19,769 nucleotides of DNA, taken from DASYQD01 sp036005845 (lineage in GTDB: Bacteria > Acidobacteriota > Thermoanaerobaculia > Multivoradales > JAIOJS01). Every line of letters begins with the position of its first letter. Positions within the stretch are counted from its first letter, which is position 1. This document shows positions 8,104 to 15,839 of this stretch, one piece after another. Location of the stretch: the NCBI GenBank assembly GCA_036005845.1, contig DASYQD010000021.1:1-19769 (forward strand), written 5' to 3'. The notes below the pieces were generated by a model, which had not been told where the DNA came from, ran no database searches, and saw nothing but the letters and a program-made list of their open reading frames with translations. Both the position numbers and the translations under genes were made by a program.

Positions 8104-8151
8104 GGGCCGGTACCGTGCGCTGCTCTGGCACGGTGCCGGCCCTACTTTTTT
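8104..8151 (+). terminator. Rho-independent terminator of the secreted cluster
   Basis: A 14-base stem (8104-8117 with 8129-8142, one G-T pair) encloses an 11-base loop and is followed by TACTTTTTT. It closes the plus-strand unit just before the convergent glmS stop at 8155. Relative to the hairpin at 2275-2320, one base pair changes from C-G to T-A on both arms, which supports a selected hairpin. Confidence 0.88.
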
Positions 8152-8154
8152 CGG

Positions 8155-9999
8155 CTACTCGACGGTGACGCTCTTCGCCAGGTTGCGCGGCTGGTCGACG
8201 TCGGCGCCGCGGCGCACGCCGATGTGGTAGGCGAGGAGCTGCAGCGGCACGACGTTGACGATCGGCTGCAGCAGCTCGCCCACCGAAGGCACGGCCAGCA
8301 CCTCGTCCGCGATGTCGCCGACGTCGCCGGGGCGATCGGTGACGACGATGGTCTTGCCGTCGCGCGCCTTGACCTCCTGCAGGTTCGACAGCATCTTGTC
8401 GAAGACGCGCTCGCCGGTGGCGACCGCGACGACCGGCAGGTCCTCGTCGATCAACGCGATCGGGCCGTGCTTCATCTCGCCGGCGGGATAGCCCTCGGCG
8501 TGGATGTAGGAGATCTCCTTGAGCTTGAGGGCGCCTTCGAGCGCGATCGGGTAGTTGATGCCACGGCCGAGGTAGAGGAAGTCGTTGGCGCGCACCCAGC
8601 GGCGGGCCAGCTCCTCGATGCGCCGCTCGCCTTCGAGCGCCTCCTCGATCGCCTGCGGTACGTGCGAGAGCTTCTGCAGGTGGCGCGGCTCGACGCCCTG
8701 CCCTCCTGACTGTGATTGGCGCAGATACAAGGCCAGCAGGTAGAACGCCACGAGCTGCGTGGTGAACGCCTTGGTCGAGGCGACGCCGATCTCGGGGCCG
8801 GCGTGGGTGAGGAGCGTGCCTTCGCTGATGCGCGTCGCCTGGCTGCCCGGGACGTTGCAGATGCATGCGAGCAGCGCGCCGCGCTCCCTCGCCGCCTCCA
8901 TTGCCGACAGCGTGTCGGCCGTCTCGCCCGACTGCGAGACACCGAGCGCCAGCACCGAGCCGTCGACGATGGGATCGCGGTAGCGGTACTCGGAACCGTA
9001 GTCGACCTCGACCGGCAGCCGCGCCAGCTCCTCGATCAGGAACTTGCCGACGAGCGCCGCGTGCCAGGAGGTGCCGCAGGCGAGCACGTGCACGCGCTCG
9101 ATCTTGGCCAGCCGCTCGGGCGCGATGCCGAGCTCTTCGAGCTCGACGCGCCCCTTCTCGAAGTCCACGCGCCCCGAGAAGGTCTCCTGGACCACCCGCG
9201 GCTGCTCGTGGATCTCCTTGATCATGTAGTGCTTGTAGCCACCCTTTTCCGCTTGGCCCGGGTCCCAGGAGAGCTGGCGGACGGGGCGCTGCACGGGCTT
9301 GCCGGAACGGTCGCGCACGTCGACGCCGCTCTGAGCGATGCAGGCGAGGTCGCCGTTCTCGAGGTAGACGACCTGCCGGGTGTAGGAGACGAGCGCCGTC
9401 GGATCGGAGGCGAGGAACTGCTCGCCCTGGCCGACGCCGAGCACGAGCGGCGGGCCCTGGCGGGCGGCGACGATCTCGCGGTGGCCGTTGGCGGCGCCGC
9501 CGTCGCCGCGCAGGACGGCGAAGGCGTAGTGGCCCGTCAGGCGCTGCCGCGCCGCTTCGACGGCATCCAATAGCGAGGCGCCGCGGTCGAGCTCGCGCGA
9601 GACGAGGTTGGCGATGACCTCGGTGTCGGTATCGGTCGAGAACGTCCAGCCCTCGCCCTTGAGCTCGTTCTTGAGCTCGGCGAAGTTCTCGATGATGCCG
9701 TTGTGGATCACCGCCACACGGCCGTGCGAGTCGACGATGGGATGGGCGTTGCGTTCGGATGGCCGCCCGTGGGTGGCCCAGCGCGTGTGGCCGAGGCCGA
9801 AGGTGCCGTGGAGCGGCGATGCGCCCACCTTCTTGACCAGCTCGTCGAGCTTGCCCTCGGCGCGCGCCGTCTGCAGGCCGCCGCCGTTGACCACCGCGAC
9901 GCCCGCCGAGTCGTAGCCGCGGTATTCGAGACGCTTCAACCCGTCGAGGAGGAGCGGTACCACCTCGCGGGGACCGACGTAGCCGACGATGCCGCACAT
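8155..9999 (-). CDS. glmS: Glutamine--fructose-6-phosphate aminotransferase (isomerizing)
   Basis: GlmS turns fructose 6-phosphate and glutamine into glucosamine 6-phosphate, the first committed step to UDP-GlcNAc, peptidoglycan and lipopolysaccharide in the cytoplasm. The product is 614 residues, close to the usual 600-610. It starts MCGIVGYVG, giving the N-terminal Cys nucleophile of the class II glutaminase after Met removal. Further motifs are YRGYDSAG, HTRWATHG, and in the two SIS sugar-isomerase domains CGTSWHA, SQSGETADT, STKAFTTQ and HGPIALID, with the conserved end NLAKSVTVE. The ATG at 9999 is fixed by the catalytic Cys at position 2. An AGGAG site overlaps the glmU stop, 13 bases away. 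That short gap leaves no room for a glmS ribozyme, so any control must act on the operon or on the protein. Confidence 0.97.
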   Translation of the reverse strand: MCGIVGYVGPREVVPLLLDGLKRLEYRGYDSAGVAVVNGGGLQTARAEGKLDELVKKVGASPLHGTFGLGHTRWATHGRPSERNAHPIVDSHGRVAVIHNGIIENFAELKNELKGEGWTFSTDTDTEVIANLVSRELDRGASLLDAVEAARQRLTGHYAFAVLRGDGGAANGHREIVAARQGPPLVLGVGQGEQFLASDPTALVSYTRQVVYLENGDLACIAQSGVDVRDRSGKPVQRPVRQLSWDPGQAEKGGYKHYMIKEIHEQPRVVQETFSGRVDFEKGRVELEELGIAPERLAKIERVHVLACGTSWHAALVGKFLIEELARLPVEVDYGSEYRYRDPIVDGSVLALGVSQSGETADTLSAMEAARERGALLACICNVPGSQATRISEGTLLTHAGPEIGVASTKAFTTQLVAFYLLALYLRQSQSGGQGVEPRHLQKLSHVPQAIEEALEGERRIEELARRWVRANDFLYLGRGINYPIALEGALKLKEISYIHAEGYPAGEMKHGPIALIDEDLPVVAVATGERVFDKMLSNLQEVKARDGKTIVVTDRPGDVGDIADEVLAVPSVGELLQPIVNVVPLQLLAYHIGVRRGADVDQPRNLAKSVTVE

Positions 10000-10013
10000 G
10001 ATTTGAGAATCTC

Positions 10014-11411
10014 CTAGTCCTGTTTCTTCGTCTTGCGCGCGCGCCGCTCTTTCCAGCCTTCGAGGTTGCGCTGGCGCACGCGGCCGATGGCGAGCGCGCC
10101 GTCGGGCACGTCCTTGGTGATCACCGAGCCGGCGGCGGTGGTGGCGCCGCTGCCGACGTGTACGGGCGCCACCAGCATGGTGTCGGAGCCGACGAAGGCG
10201 CCAGCGCCGATGTCCGTCGCCTGCTTCCGCTGGCCGTCGTAGTTGCAGGTGACGACGCCGGCGCCGATGTTCGCCTTCTCCCCTACCGTGGCGTCGCCGA
10301 TGTAGGCAAGGTGATTGGCCTTGGCGCCGGCGCCGAGCCGCGACGACTTCACCTCGACGAAGTTGCCGATGCGAGCGCCGGCGCCGAGATGCGTGCCGGG
10401 GCGCAGGCGAGCGAAGGGGCCGACGCGGCAGCCGGACTCGACGACCGCGCCGTCGAGCACGCTGTACGTCTCGACGACGACGTCGTCGGCGAGCGTGGTG
10501 TCGCGCAGCCAGGCGCCCTGGTGCAGGGTACACCCGGTGCCGACGGCGCTCTTGCCGAGGATGGAGACGTCGGGGTGGATCACGGTGTCGGGGCCGACGA
10601 TGGCCTCGGCGTCGATCCGCGTCCGCCGCGGCTCGAGCACCGTCACGCCAGCCAGCATCAGCTCCTGCAACTTGCGCTCCACGAGCAGGCGGTGCACCTG
10701 CGCCAGCTCGACGCGGGTGTTGACCCCCAGCGCCTCGTCGGAATCGCCGAGGTGGTGCAGGGCGACCCCGCTTTCGCGCTGCGCCAGCGCCGTCACCGCG
10801 TCGGTGAGATAGAGCTCACCCTGCGCGTTGTTCGGCCGCAAGCGCGCGAGCTCGTCGAAGATCGCCGGCGCCGGAAGTGCGTAGATGCCGGCGTTGATGG
10901 TGCGCACCGCGAGCTGCTCGACTGTGGCGTCGCGCGCTTCGACGATGGCGGCGAGCTTGCCGTCGCTGGTGGCGAGCACGCGGCCGAGACTGCCCGGCTG
11001 CTCGAGGTCGGCGACCGCCATCGCGGCGCCGTCTTCGCCCGCCGCGGCGAGCAGCGCGCGCAGCGTGTCGACGCGCACGAGCGGCACGTCGCCGGAGAGC
11101 ACCAGCACCGTCGCCTCGCCGTCGACCTCGGGCGCCGCCTGCGCCAGCGCGTGGCCGGTGCCGAGCTGCTGCTGCTGCAGCACGAAGCGCACGTCGTCGG
11201 CCGCGAACCGCCGCTGCACTTCCTCCGCGCCATGGCCGGCGACGACGACGATCCGCGCGCAACCGGCCGCGCGCGCGGCGTCGAGCGCCCACGCCAGCAG
11301 CGGCCGCCCGCCCGCCTCGTGCAGCACCTTCGGCAGTCGCGACTTCATGCGCGTGCCGAGCCCCGCCGCGAGCACGACGGCGACGACGGGCCGAGCGCTG
11401 TCGCCGTTCAC
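10014..11411 (-). CDS. glmU: Bifunctional UDP-GlcNAc pyrophosphorylase / glucosamine-1-phosphate acetyltransferase
   Basis: GlmU acetylates glucosamine 1-phosphate and then couples it to UTP to give UDP-GlcNAc. The product is 465 residues, the usual family length. The N-terminal nucleotidyltransferase shows LAAGLGTRMKSRLPKVL (about residues 14-30), QQQQLGTGHA and SGDVPL. The C-terminal left-handed beta-helix shows hexapeptide repeats with NFVEVK, NHLAYIGDA, GAGVVTCNYDG and AAGSVITKDVP, followed by a Lys/Arg-rich tail. The start is GTG at 11411, six bases after GGAGG. The gap to the yvcK stop is 43 bases, and the stop overlaps the RBS of glmS. Confidence 0.97.
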   Translation of the reverse strand: MNGDSARPVVAVVLAAGLGTRMKSRLPKVLHEAGGRPLLAWALDAARAAGCARIVVVAGHGAEEVQRRFAADDVRFVLQQQQLGTGHALAQAAPEVDGEATVLVLSGDVPLVRVDTLRALLAAAGEDGAAMAVADLEQPGSLGRVLATSDGKLAAIVEARDATVEQLAVRTINAGIYALPAPAIFDELARLRPNNAQGELYLTDAVTALAQRESGVALHHLGDSDEALGVNTRVELAQVHRLLVERKLQELMLAGVTVLEPRRTRIDAEAIVGPDTVIHPDVSILGKSAVGTGCTLHQGAWLRDTTLADDVVVETYSVLDGAVVESGCRVGPFARLRPGTHLGAGARIGNFVEVKSSRLGAGAKANHLAYIGDATVGEKANIGAGVVTCNYDGQRKQATDIGAGAFVGSDTMLVAPVHVGSGATTAAGSVITKDVPDGALAIGRVRQRNLEGWKERRARKTKKQD

Positions 11412-11454
11412 GGCGTCCTCCCTGGGTACCGACGATTCCGCTCCGGACGCCGCC

Positions 11455-12516
11455 TCACGGCGTCCTCCGCTCGCGAAGCGCCGCCCGCGTCGCCACCACC
11501 ACCGGGTCGGCCGCCAGATCGCGCCGCGGCGGCGCCAGCGCCAACACCGCCCGCGCCAGTTTGTCCGGATGGTGGCGGATGAGGTCCGCTTCGCCGAGCA
11601 GGTCCTCCACCCACACCTGCACGCCGTGCTCGGCGATGCCGCGCTCGTCGATCAGCACCGGTACGGCGCCGCCCTCCTGATAACGATTGATCAGCGGCAG
11701 GCGCGGCGCCGTGGAGTTGACGAGCACCGCATCGACGAGCCCGGGCTCCGAGAAGCGCTCGATCGCCGCGAGGTGGGCGACGGCGTCCATGCCGTCGGTC
11801 TCGCCCGGCTGCGTCATCAGGTTCATCAGCAGCAGCACCGTCGCCTTGGTCTCGCGCACGGCCTCGCGGATGCCGGGGATCATCAGGTTGGGCAGGATCG
11901 AGGTGTAGAGCGAGCCGGGACCGAGCACCACCAAGTCGGCGTTGCGAATCGCCTCGACGGCGCCGGGAAAGGCCGGCGGGTCGGGCGGCTCCAGCGCGAT
12001 CTGCTGCAGCGGCTCGCCGCTGTTGCCGATGGCCGACTCACCCTCGTAGACCTTGCCCGAGATGCCGACGCCCCGCAGGTTCACGTTGCCGACGGTGGCC
12101 GGCAGGATGCGGCCGCGCACGGAGAGGATGTGCTCGGTCTCGACGATGGCCTGGTAGAAGTCGCCGGTGACGCCGGCGAGCGCGGCGAGGAAGAGGTTGC
12201 CGAAGGAGTGGCCGGCGAGGTCGCCGGTCTCGCCGAAGCGGTACTCGAAGAGCTTCGACAAGAGGCCTTCGTCGTCGGCCAGCGCGACGATGCAGCTCCG
12301 GATGTCGCCCGGGGCCGGCATCGCGTAGTCGCGGCGCAGTCGGCCCGAGGAGCCGCCGTCGTCGGCGACGGTGACCACGGCGTCGAGGCTCGCCACGTCG
12401 CCGGCGACGACGTGATGCTTGAGGCCGCGCAGCAGCACGGACAGCCCGCTGCCTCCACCCACGGCCACCACCCGGCCGGCCTTCGGCCGGGCCGGCGCGC
12501 GCACCTCCGCCGCCAT
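11455..12516 (-). CDS. yvcK: YvcK/GlmR family UDP-sugar-binding regulator
   Basis: The product is 353 residues. The family (YvcK, renamed GlmR in Bacillus; CofD-like fold) binds UDP-GlcNAc, and in B. subtilis it is reported to interact with GlmS and stimulate it; it is needed for growth on gluconeogenic carbon sources. Signatures seen are VVAVGGGSGLSVLLRGLK near residues 16-33, VVTVADDGGSSGRLRRDY, DIRSCIVALAD, GHSFGNLFLAAL, NSGEPLQ, LVVLGPGSLYTSILPNL and MNLMTQPGETDG. The start is ATG 12516, directly behind a GGAGGGG stretch and seven bases after the previous stop. An in-frame ATG at 12588 lies inside the preceding gene and lacks an RBS. The N-terminal extension of about 14 residues and the Arg-rich C terminus are longer than in Bacillus. 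It stands directly before glmU and glmS, its likely functional partners. Confidence 0.93.
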   Translation of the reverse strand: MAAEVRAPARPKAGRVVAVGGGSGLSVLLRGLKHHVVAGDVASLDAVVTVADDGGSSGRLRRDYAMPAPGDIRSCIVALADDEGLLSKLFEYRFGETGDLAGHSFGNLFLAALAGVTGDFYQAIVETEHILSVRGRILPATVGNVNLRGVGISGKVYEGESAIGNSGEPLQQIALEPPDPPAFPGAVEAIRNADLVVLGPGSLYTSILPNLMIPGIREAVRETKATVLLLMNLMTQPGETDGMDAVAHLAAIERFSEPGLVDAVLVNSTAPRLPLINRYQEGGAVPVLIDERGIAEHGVQVWVEDLLGEADLIRHHPDKLARAVLALAPPRRDLAADPVVVATRAALRERRTP

Positions 12517-12523
12517 CCCCTCC

Positions 12524-13123
12524 TCAGCCGCCGTCGGCGGCTTCGGCGGGCTCGCGGAGGGGGCGGAGGTCGGGGTCGTGGAGGGCATGCGCTCGATTAT
12601 GCGGGTCGAGGGCCACGGCGCGGTCGAGGTGCCCGCGGGCCGCCTCCAGATTGCCACGAAGCGTCTCGATGACGGCGGCCAGGTAGGCGAACCGGCCGTC
12701 GCTCTCGCCGCGCCCGCCCTCGCTGCACACCTTGAGCGCGGCCTCGAAATCGCCGCGGTTCTTCTCGTAGACGGCGCGCACGTAGGGGTCTTCGGGCGCC
12801 GCCTCGGCCATGCGCTGCCGGGCGACGGCCGCGAACTGCGCCGCCCGCGCCGCCAGCTCGCCATAGCCCTCGCTGGTGACGCCGTCGAGCAGCGTCGCCG
12901 CCCGCTCCCACTCGCCGGCGTAGAGCGCCGCCATGCCGTCCTTGTAGTGGTCGACCGAGTCGATGACGGCCGCCGCCTTCGCCCCGCCGCCGCGCAGCTC
13001 CTCGAGCTTGGCGGCCACCGTCGCCGGGTCGGTGCGCAGGCGCTCGGCGAGCTGCGCCAGCGACTTGTCACGAGCGTGCTTCTTGAGAAAGGCGATCTCG
13101 ACCTTCTGCCAGCGCTTGCTCAT
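12524..13123 (-). CDS. Small HTH plus TPR-like protein in the mgl-glm operon
   Basis: The product is 199 residues with no signal peptide or membrane segment. Residues 1-45 (MSKRWQKVEIAFLKKH, then SLAQLAERLRTDPATVAAKLEEL) look like a helix-turn-helix of the Myb/SANT or sigma-region-4 type. Residues 55-180 are Ala-rich helices resembling two to three TPR units (YKDGMAALYAGEWERAATLL, then GNLEAARGHLDRAVALDP). It starts 11 bases after the mglA stop and ends seven bases before yvcK, so it belongs to the operon. A DNA-binding or adaptor role between MglA and the downstream products is possible but unproven. I cannot name a family. Confidence 0.8.
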   Translation of the reverse strand: MSKRWQKVEIAFLKKHARDKSLAQLAERLRTDPATVAAKLEELRGGGAKAAAVIDSVDHYKDGMAALYAGEWERAATLLDGVTSEGYGELAARAAQFAAVARQRMAEAAPEDPYVRAVYEKNRGDFEAALKVCSEGGRGESDGRFAYLAAVIETLRGNLEAARGHLDRAVALDPHNRAHALHDPDLRPLREPAEAADGG

Positions 13124-13134
13124 GTCAGGAAATC

Positions 13135-13719
13135 TCAGCGCTTGCGCAGCTCGATCAAGATGAGCTTCGCCACCGCCTTCAGGGTGTCGAAGACGCCGAC
13201 GCCCTGCGGCGCCACCGCCTCGAAGGTCGGCTCGCGCTTGAAGTTGAGCGTGCGGTAGAGCTCGTCGACCGGCATCGAGGTGGGCAGGTCGCGCTTGTTG
13301 AACTGCAGCGCGTAGGGGATCGTCTTCAGGTCGAGGCCGTGCTCCTTGAGGTTCGACTCCAGGTTGCGGATCGACTCGATGTTGGCCTCCATCCGCTCGC
13401 GCTGAGAGTCGGCGACGAAGACGACGCCGTCGACGCCCTTCAGGATCAGCTTGCGCGAGGCGTCGTAGAAGACCTGGCCGGGGACGGTGTAGAGGTGGAA
13501 CCGCGTCGTGAAGCCGCGGATGGTGCCGAGGTCGAGGGGCAGGAAGTCGAAGAAGAGGGTGCGGTCGGCCTCGGTGGCGAGGGAGATCATCTTCCCCTTC
13601 GCGTCGGGCGCCGTCTTGTTGTAGATGTACTGCAGGTTCGTCGTCTTGCCGCCCAGGCCGGGGCCGTAGTAGACGATCTTGCAGTTGATCTCCTTGCTGG
13701 CGTAGTTGATGAACGTCAT
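13135..13719 (-). CDS. mglA: MglA-type small Ras-like GTPase
   Basis: The product is 194 residues, the usual length. MglA is a cytoplasmic GTPase that marks the leading pole in Myxococcus and links to motility machines, and is also found in many non-gliding bacteria. Seen here are the P-loop GPGLGGKTT at residues 19-27, Arg53 and Gln82 at the positions used for MglB-stimulated hydrolysis in characterised MglAs, the G3 motif TVPGQ (78-82; the Asp of ordinary Ras proteins is absent, as is normal for MglA), and NKRD at 141-144. The start is ATG 13719, 49 bases after mglB. No lipid-attachment signal is present. Confidence 0.95.
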   Translation of the reverse strand: MTFINYASKEINCKIVYYGPGLGGKTTNLQYIYNKTAPDAKGKMISLATEADRTLFFDFLPLDLGTIRGFTTRFHLYTVPGQVFYDASRKLILKGVDGVVFVADSQRERMEANIESIRNLESNLKEHGLDLKTIPYALQFNKRDLPTSMPVDELYRTLNFKREPTFEAVAPQGVGVFDTLKAVAKLILIELRKR

Positions 13720-13768
13720 GTGCCCGCGCCTGGCCTAGCCACCCGCCGCCGTTCTTCGCCTCGCCCGC

Positions 13769-14260
13769 TCACTCGCTGAAGAGGGCGTCGATGTCTTCCT
13801 CGGTGATCTCCGAGAAGGGGCTCGCCTCGCCGCCGATCTCCGCCGCCTCGCCCTTCTTCGCCATGGTGTCGAAGATGCGCTCCATCTCGCCCGAGGCGCG
13901 CTTGACGCGCAGCCGCACGAGGCCGAGCGAGGAGCGGTCGTCGAAGATCACCAGCAGGATGGCCCGCCGGCCGACGATCGAGATGTGGATGTGGTCCTGC
14001 TGCCCTTCGTGGAAGAGCACCGAGAACTCGCGCTCGCCGATGAGCTTGGCCAGGCCGTCGGTGGCGGCGACGTTGCCGGCGGTGAGCGAGGCGAGGGAGG
14101 TGACGTCGAACTGTTCGATCTCGCCGGTGGAGGCGATCTGCTGGCCGTTCTTGTCGATCAGGAAGACGGCCTTGGCGTTGGCCTCCTGCCGCAGGCGCCG
14201 CAGCGCGTCTTCGAGCTGGCGGAACTCATCTTCGTAGACGATGAAGTTGGCAGAGGGCAT
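13769..14260 (-). CDS. mglB: MglB-type roadblock/LC7 protein, GTPase-activating partner of MglA
   Basis: The product is 163 residues with a roadblock/LC7 fold. Landmarks are DEFRQLEDALRRLR, 'AVFLIDKNGQQIASTG', 'DVTSLASLTAGNVAATDGLA', 'FSVLFHEGQQDHIHISIV' and 'ILLVIFDDRSSLGLVRLRV'. MglB dimers activate GTP hydrolysis by MglA and mark the lagging pole. The start is ATG 14260, with GGAGG five bases upstream; an in-frame ATA/ATT region further up has no RBS. The C-terminal acidic tail (EITEEDIDALFSE) is a plausible partner-binding segment. It is the first gene of the six-gene mgl-glm run. Confidence 0.95.
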   Translation of the reverse strand: MPSANFIVYEDEFRQLEDALRRLRQEANAKAVFLIDKNGQQIASTGEIEQFDVTSLASLTAGNVAATDGLAKLIGEREFSVLFHEGQQDHIHISIVGRRAILLVIFDDRSSLGLVRLRVKRASGEMERIFDTMAKKGEAAEIGGEASPFSEITEEDIDALFSE

Positions 14261-14283
14261 ACACGCCTCCGGAGCAGCGCCAA

Positions 14284-14292
14284 GGTATATCA
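14284..14292 (-). promoter_or_regulatory. Possible extended -10 element before mglB
   Basis: On the minus strand TGATATACC (a TGn plus TATACC) lies 24 bases before the mglB ATG, in a 43-base gap after the FGGY kinase stop. No good -35 hexamer is present. It is the only AT-rich spot in a very GC-rich region and may start the mgl-glm transcript. Confidence 0.3.
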
Positions 14293-14303
14293 CAGGGAAG
14301 GGG

Positions 14304-15839
14304 TTACTGGCCCGGAGCGGCCGGTGCCGGGAGGGCCGCGGCGGCGTCGACGAAGGCCCGCCAGCGGGCGCGCACGCGCACGCGGCGCGACTCCGGCCAG
14401 CGGGGCTCGCGACGGGCGCGCAGCGGCGGCGGCGCGGCCAGCACGGACTCGCCGGCGCCCAACGCGAGTGCCGCCAAACGGGCGGCGCCGCGGAGGCCGG
14501 CTTCCTCCTCCGCCACCACCTCGACGGGCAGGCCGGAGAGGTCGGCGACGAGGCCGGCGAGCGCCGGCAGCCAGGCGAGGCGGCCGCTGGCGCGCACGAC
14601 GGAAGGCGGCACGCCGGCGTCGACGAATGCCTGCAGGCAGTCGACGACGCGGTGAGCGACGCCGGCGAGGACGGCGCGGAGGAGGTCGTCGGCGTCGTGA
14701 GTCAGCGCGAGGCTGCTGAACGTGGCGCCGGCGTGCGGGAGCCACCAGGGAGCGCCGACGCCGACGAAGCCGGGAAGGAAGTCGGGCAGGCGCTCGGGAT
14801 CGAGATCGGCTTCGCCGATGCGAGTGAGGACGGCCGCGGGATCCGTCGCGGCACCCGCGCCGCGCAGGCGGAGCGCCCAGTCGACCGCGCTGCCGGCGCT
14901 GTTGACCGAGCCTTCGAGCTGGAAGCGACGCTCGGGAGGAACATCGTGCGCGCTGCCGGCCCCGCGACGTGACCAGGCGACGGCGGCGAGCAGGCCGTTG
15001 TGCCGCAGCGGCGCGGCGCCGGTCTCGACGAGCGCGAAGGCACCGGTGCCGAAGTGGACGACGGCGACGCGCTCGCCGTCAGCGGACGGTGCGCGGCCCT
15101 GATTGCCCACCAGGGCCGCCTGCTGATCGCCGAGCAGCGCGACGAGCGGCACGCCCTCGAGTGGCGTGCCTCGCCACGGCTCCCCCCGCAGCGCACCCCG
15201 CTCGCCGGCGCTGGGCAGCAGCTCGGGGAGTGCGGCACGCGGAACGCCGAAGCTCTTGCAGAGGTCGTCGTCCCAGCGGTCCTCATCGAGGTCGTAGAGC
15301 AGCGTGCGGCCGGCGTGGCCCGGCTCGGTAGAGGGCCTGCCGGTGAGTCGATGGACGAGGAACGCGTCGAGCGTGCCGGCCACCACCTCGCCGCGCTCGG
15401 CGCGGCGGCGCGCATCGGCATCGCGTTCGAGCAGCAGGCCGAGCTTGGCGCCGGCGTAGTAGGGCGAGAGTCGCAGGCCCGTGCGCCGCGCGATCTCCGG
15501 CGCGTAGGGCTCGAGCGCCTGCGCGCGCTCGCGGCCGGAGAGGTCCTGCCACGACAGCGCCGGCGTCAGCGGTCGCGCCGAGTCGCGCTCCCAGAGCAGG
15601 CAGGTGGAGCGCTGGCAGGCGAGCGCCATGGCATCTGGACGAGCGGGCCGCGCCAGCGCGGCGAGCTCGAGGAGCACGCGGCGCACGGAGTCGAACAGCT
15701 CTTCGGGATCGTGCGTGACGCTGCCGCCGTCGCGACGCACGCCGACCGCCGCCTCGGCGCGCGCGTGGACCGCGCCGCTCTCGTCGAGCAGGGCGCCCTT
15801 GGTCGACGACGAGCCCTGGTCGACCGCGGCGATCAGCAT
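14304..15839 (-). CDS. FGGY-family kinase, glycerol-kinase-like with altered substrate site
   Basis: The product is 511 residues, typical of GlpK-type FGGY kinases. The N-terminal phosphate loop is DQGSSSTKG at 7-15 and the ATPase part shows HFGTGAFAL at 262-270 and VRASGRLAW further on. Compared with E. coli GlpK, the glycerol-binding residues Arg83, Trp103, Tyr135 and Asp245 have counterparts (QR at 76-77, SWQD at 96-99, PYY at 126-128, GDQQAAL at 237-243). Glu84, however, is Ser78 (NQRET becomes CQRST), and the SNASRT segment is changed to GHAGRT. Glycerol or a related polyol is the best guess, though the substrate is not certain. The start ATG overlaps the stop of the phosphodiesterase gene (TGATG), so the two are coupled. 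Confidence 0.85.
   Translation of the reverse strand: MLIAAVDQGSSSTKGALLDESGAVHARAEAAVGVRRDGGSVTHDPEELFDSVRRVLLELAALARPARPDAMALACQRSTCLLWERDSARPLTPALSWQDLSGRERAQALEPYAPEIARRTGLRLSPYYAGAKLGLLLERDADARRRAERGEVVAGTLDAFLVHRLTGRPSTEPGHAGRTLLYDLDEDRWDDDLCKSFGVPRAALPELLPSAGERGALRGEPWRGTPLEGVPLVALLGDQQAALVGNQGRAPSADGERVAVVHFGTGAFALVETGAAPLRHNGLLAAVAWSRRGAGSAHDVPPERRFQLEGSVNSAGSAVDWALRLRGAGAATDPAAVLTRIGEADLDPERLPDFLPGFVGVGAPWWLPHAGATFSSLALTHDADDLLRAVLAGVAHRVVDCLQAFVDAGVPPSVVRASGRLAWLPALAGLVADLSGLPVEVVAEEEAGLRGAARLAALALGAGESVLAAPPPLRARREPRWPESRRVRVRARWRAFVDAAAALPAPAAPGQ

Noticed and set aside
10000..10013. glmS ribozyme or riboswitch before glmS
   Set aside because: Only 14 bases separate glmU and glmS, and they contain the ribosome binding site, leaving no room for a ribozyme.
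10000..10533. Upstream extension of glmS inside glmU
   Set aside because: The catalytic cysteine must be residue 2 after Met, which fixes the start at 9999. The extension is an out-of-frame read of glmU.
10158..12672. Long plus-strand open frames opposite glmU and yvcK
   Set aside because: Their composition is low-complexity Arg/Ala/His and they mirror the conserved codons of glmU and yvcK. They are high-GC antisense shadows.
12524..13071. N-terminal extension of yvcK reading through the preceding gene
   Set aside because: The frame is open but lacks family similarity and an RBS. The HTH/TPR-like gene occupies this stretch in a better reading, and a GGAGG-type site precedes the ATG at 12516.
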